A DNA stretch of 8,050 nucleotides, from the NCBI GenBank assembly GCA_030019105.1, contig JASEGY010000150.1, forward strand, positions 1-8,050, given 5' to 3'. The DNA comes from a bacterium. GTDB lineage: Bacteria > UBA9089 > JASEGY01. Both the position numbers and the translations under genes were made by a program. Below are positions 6,508 to 8,050 of this stretch, piece by piece (position 1 is the first letter of the stretch; each line of letters starts with the position of its first letter). Under the pieces are notes generated by a model. That model did no database searches. It was not told the origin of the DNA and was given only the letters and a program-made list of their open reading frames with translations.

Positions 6508-8050
6508 TAGTTAGTGATACTGCCTGGAAAAAATTAGAGGAGGAGGAAGCGCCGCCAGATTGGATGGAGATTGACTTTGATGATTCCGGCTGGGAAACAG
6601 CCACTATTGATCCGGATGATCACCCCAGACCTCCAAAAGACTGGCTTCCTGAAACAGAGGCTCACTGGCTGGAACGTTCCAGATGGGAATGGAAGGAGAG
6701 GGAGACAGCTTATTACCGGAAAGAATTCTTTATCGATCCACCCCCGCTCAGAAATAGCGGAGATAGACTTCTCTCGTGGCAAATCACGGCCCCCTTGCGC
6801 CTCTCGGCGGTGCTTGACTATGAAATCTACGTCAATGGACAATTAATAGGTAAAAATGAAGATGGTGTCGTGACCTTTAATCCGGGTGAAACCTATCAGC
6901 TTGACTCTTCATTGAATATAATTACCGGCCAAATTGAACCCTACCTGAGACAGGGCAAGAATATAATTGCCGTAAAAGTTAAGGCCCCGCTGGAGATTGA
7001 GTTAAGTTACTGCCGGATACGATATGCCGGAACCGGTGTTACAGCCACCTTGATCGGCCCGACTATCCAGAATTGTCATATCTTTGAGAATAATATTGGA
7101 ATAGAAGGAAGCCAGGGGGCTTCCATTCAGATAGAACGGGTAAGGATAACCGACAACCGGATCGGTCTCTTTTTTGAAAACTTCCCCCAGCCTTATCCTG
7201 GTGGAAGGGAAAAGATTCTCCGTATTAAGGGATGTGAAATTACAGACAACCTTGATTTTGGCCTCCTCAACCTGGATGAATCCTACACGATTGATGCTGA
7301 AAATAACTACTGGGGAGATGAAACAGGCCCCAGAGATGATTCACCGGCCAGGCCACTTTATAATCCGTTCGGGGCAGGAGACAGAGTAAGCGACTTTGTT
7401 GATTATCTCCCCTGGGCAAAAGGCCTGCATAGTCCTGTGGCCGAGGCCGGCCCGGATATTACTACCGGGGTTGGAACACTGGTCATTCTTAACGGCAGTG
7501 GCAGTTGGGACCCGGATGGAGATCAACTGAGCTACTTCTGGAGCCAGGTGGCCGGCCCTGAGAGGGTCTTTCTGGAGGATGCGGTTCAACCTGAATTCAC
7601 TCCTCAGACTGCGGGTGAATATATCTTCCAGTTGGTGGCGGTTGATGAAACAGGACATTTCTCTGCGCCGTCTGCAGTCAAAGTGGAAGCAGCGCCATCA
7701 TCTCAGATAGAATTGAGGTTTGATCAGCCAACTTACACCAAAGCCGGCGGGCCGAGCCGGCCTGGCGGGGAAGAGTTTGAGGTAGGAATTGAGGTTGGAG
7801 ACAAGCAGCATCCCGTATCCGACCTCTTTGGCCTGGCCTTTAAAATTACTTGCTCCCCTTCTGAGGGCCTTGAGGTGATTGAAGTTATCCCCGGTTCTTT
7901 CCTTGACCCCGACCCAGGGAGGTTAGTTTTTAACGCGGAGTATGCAGCCGGGCGAATAGAAGCCGCTCTTTCCCGAAAAAAGGGCATCCATTCAAAGGGG
8001 GTATCCGGATTTGAGCCAGGCAAATCAATAGTCAAACTGAAACTCAAACT
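6402..8050 (+). CDS. Giant multidomain surface protein, C-terminal piece (3' partial, frameshifted)
   Basis: This is a third frame, open after a TGA at 6399-6401 and still open at the window end. Credible protein begins near 6501 (TIVVSDTAWKKLEEEEAPPDW). The order is a jelly-roll galactose-binding-like domain (6501-6998), beta-helix rungs (7000-7427), a PKD/REJ-like domain (7431-7692) and a cohesin-like domain (7704 onward). The first ATG in frame is at 6564, but it lies inside the first domain, and the GAGGAGGAGG upstream is about 17 bases away and codes for part of LEEEE. An independent start there is therefore unlikely. The piece is best read as the continuation of the upstream gene after a net -1 shift near 6480-6507. 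No catalytic residues are recognised. The C-terminus, where a cell-wall or secretion anchor might lie, is outside the window. Confidence 0.85.
6480..6507 (+). other. Second frame break (net -1) between beta-helix and nested domain
   Basis: The frame used from 6199 ends at TAG 6505-6507 (TAG TAG in succession). The frame used afterwards is open from 6402 and gives recognisable domain sequence from about 6501. One missing base, or two extra bases, in this stretch explains it. A CCCC run at 6487-6490 is the only homopolymer. No slippery heptamer in the right phase is visible. Confidence 0.7.
6501..6998 (+). other. Galactose-binding-like jelly-roll domain nested in the beta-helix
   Basis: The encoded order is VSDTAWKKLEEE..., a 'W-x-x-x-DFDDSGWETA'-type segment (MEIDFDDSGWETA), AYYRKEFFID, then LDYEIYVNGQLIGKNEDG, and YLRQGKNIIAVKVKAPLEIEL. 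This pattern (DDSGW, Y-RK-F-I, YVNG, GKNIIAVKV) is that of the accessory beta-sandwich domains seen in many glycosidases and surface proteins. Beta-helix sequence occurs on both sides, so the domain looks inserted into the helix. Carbohydrate binding is possible but unproven. Confidence 0.65.
7000..7427 (+). other. Beta-helix rungs resuming after the nested domain
   Basis: The phrases SYCRIRYAGTG, GPTIQNCHIFENNIGIEG, IERVRITDNRIGLFFEN and LRIKGCEITDNLDFGLLNL are beta-helix rungs. They end with AENNYWGDETGPRDD and then NPFGAGDRVSDFVDYLPW. The 'NYWG-x-x-x-GP ... G-x-x-V-x-x-x-VDY-x-PW' ending is the standard closing motif of this family of surface beta-helix proteins. Confidence 0.8.
7431..7692 (+). 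other. PKD/REJ-like beta-sandwich domain
   Basis: The region reads PVAEAGPDITTGVGTLVIL, then NGSGSWDPDGDQLSYFWSQ, VAGPERVFLEDA, and FTPQTAGEYIFQLVAVDETG. 'GS-x-S-x-DPDGD-x-L-x-Y-x-W' followed by 'AG-x-Y-x-F-x-L-x-V-x-D' is the PKD/K319-like signature. These domains are spacers or protein- and glycan-contact modules in extracellular proteins. Confidence 0.85.
7704..8050 (+). other. Cohesin-like domain (cut by the window end)
   Basis: The region reads QIELRFDQPTYTKAGG, EEFEVGIEVGDKQHPVSDLFG, LAFKITCSPSEGLEVIEVIPGSFL, then RLVFNAEY and GRIEAALSRKKG. The order (glycine turn, 'FEVGIEV', 'DLFGLAFKI', 'LEVIEV-x-PGSFL', 'GRIEAALSR') matches cohesin-fold domains of bacterial surface proteins. Cohesins bind dockerins in cellulosomes, but stand-alone cohesin-like domains outside cellulosomes are common. 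A PSRPGG insertion sits in the first loop. Confidence 0.7.
7750..7768. repeat. Second copy of the CCGAGCCGGCCTGGCGG repeat, in the cohesin-like domain
   Basis: Nineteen bases are identical to 3816-3834 and are read in the same phase, giving PSRPGG between KAGG and EEFEV. Cohesin-like domains normally run straight through this turn (G-x-x-FEV), so about six residues look inserted. The frame is preserved. Confidence 0.75.

Noticed and set aside
6537..6566. GAGGAGGAGG followed by ATG at 6564 as a new gene start
   Set aside because: Spacing of about 17 bases is too long, and the purine run codes for part of LEEEE in a domain that begins upstream of it.
7107..7124. Inverted repeat GGAAGCC-AGGG-GGCTTCC as a terminator or element
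   Set aside because: It has only a 7-bp stem and no T-run, and it codes for ordinary beta-helix residues (EGSQGAS); it is likely chance.

Overview
The whole window lies inside one very large gene on the + strand, open at both window edges. The reading frame is already open at base 2 and is still open at base 8050. The gene would encode at least about 2,650 residues of a modular, almost certainly exported, cell-surface or extracellular protein. I see no RNA gene, promoter, terminator, CRISPR array or second gene. Long minus-strand and alternative-frame ORFs here are shadows of the main coding frame. The organism cannot be named. Composition is fairly balanced and slightly GC-rich by eye. The domain style (stacked Ig/Fn3-like modules, parallel beta-helix, PKD, cohesin-like) plus several families of short dispersed repeats fits an uncultured, large-genome environmental bacterium of the candidate-phylum, planctomycete-like or cyanobacteria-like kind. 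That placement is inference.

Layout: bases 2-4915 encode 13 tandem Ig/Fn3-like modules, each ending in a YYWRV-x-A-x-D-x-x-G-N-x-x-x-W signature. Module 12 carries an inserted EF-hand/dockerin-like calcium loop (4379-4414). Bases 4940-6500 encode a right-handed parallel beta-helix. Bases 6501-6998 encode a jelly-roll (galactose-binding-like) domain that appears nested in the helix, because helix-type sequence resumes at 7000-7427. A PKD/REJ-like domain follows (7431-7692), then a cohesin-like domain (7704 to the window end).

The frame is broken twice. The first break coincides with a 95-nt tandem repeat array (6104-6198). Its length leaves remainder 2 on division by 3, and removing it exactly rejoins the upstream and downstream frames. 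The second break, a net -1 shift, lies at about 6480-6507, at the junction between the helix and the nested domain. As sequenced, the gene is therefore split into three pieces (2-6301, 6199-6507 and 6402-8050) and is probably a pseudogene, unless these are assembly errors or the array length varies among cells.

The most striking feature is that at least four unrelated families of short repeats have landed inside this one gene, at six places. They are a heptamer-based 30-bp tandem array, a perfect 15-bp inverted repeat, a purine-only GGAGCAGGGG-type repeat (two copies) and a CCGAGCCGGCCTGGCGG repeat (two sites). By hand translation all four are free of stop codons in all six frames. Five of the six insertions keep the frame; the sixth breaks it.
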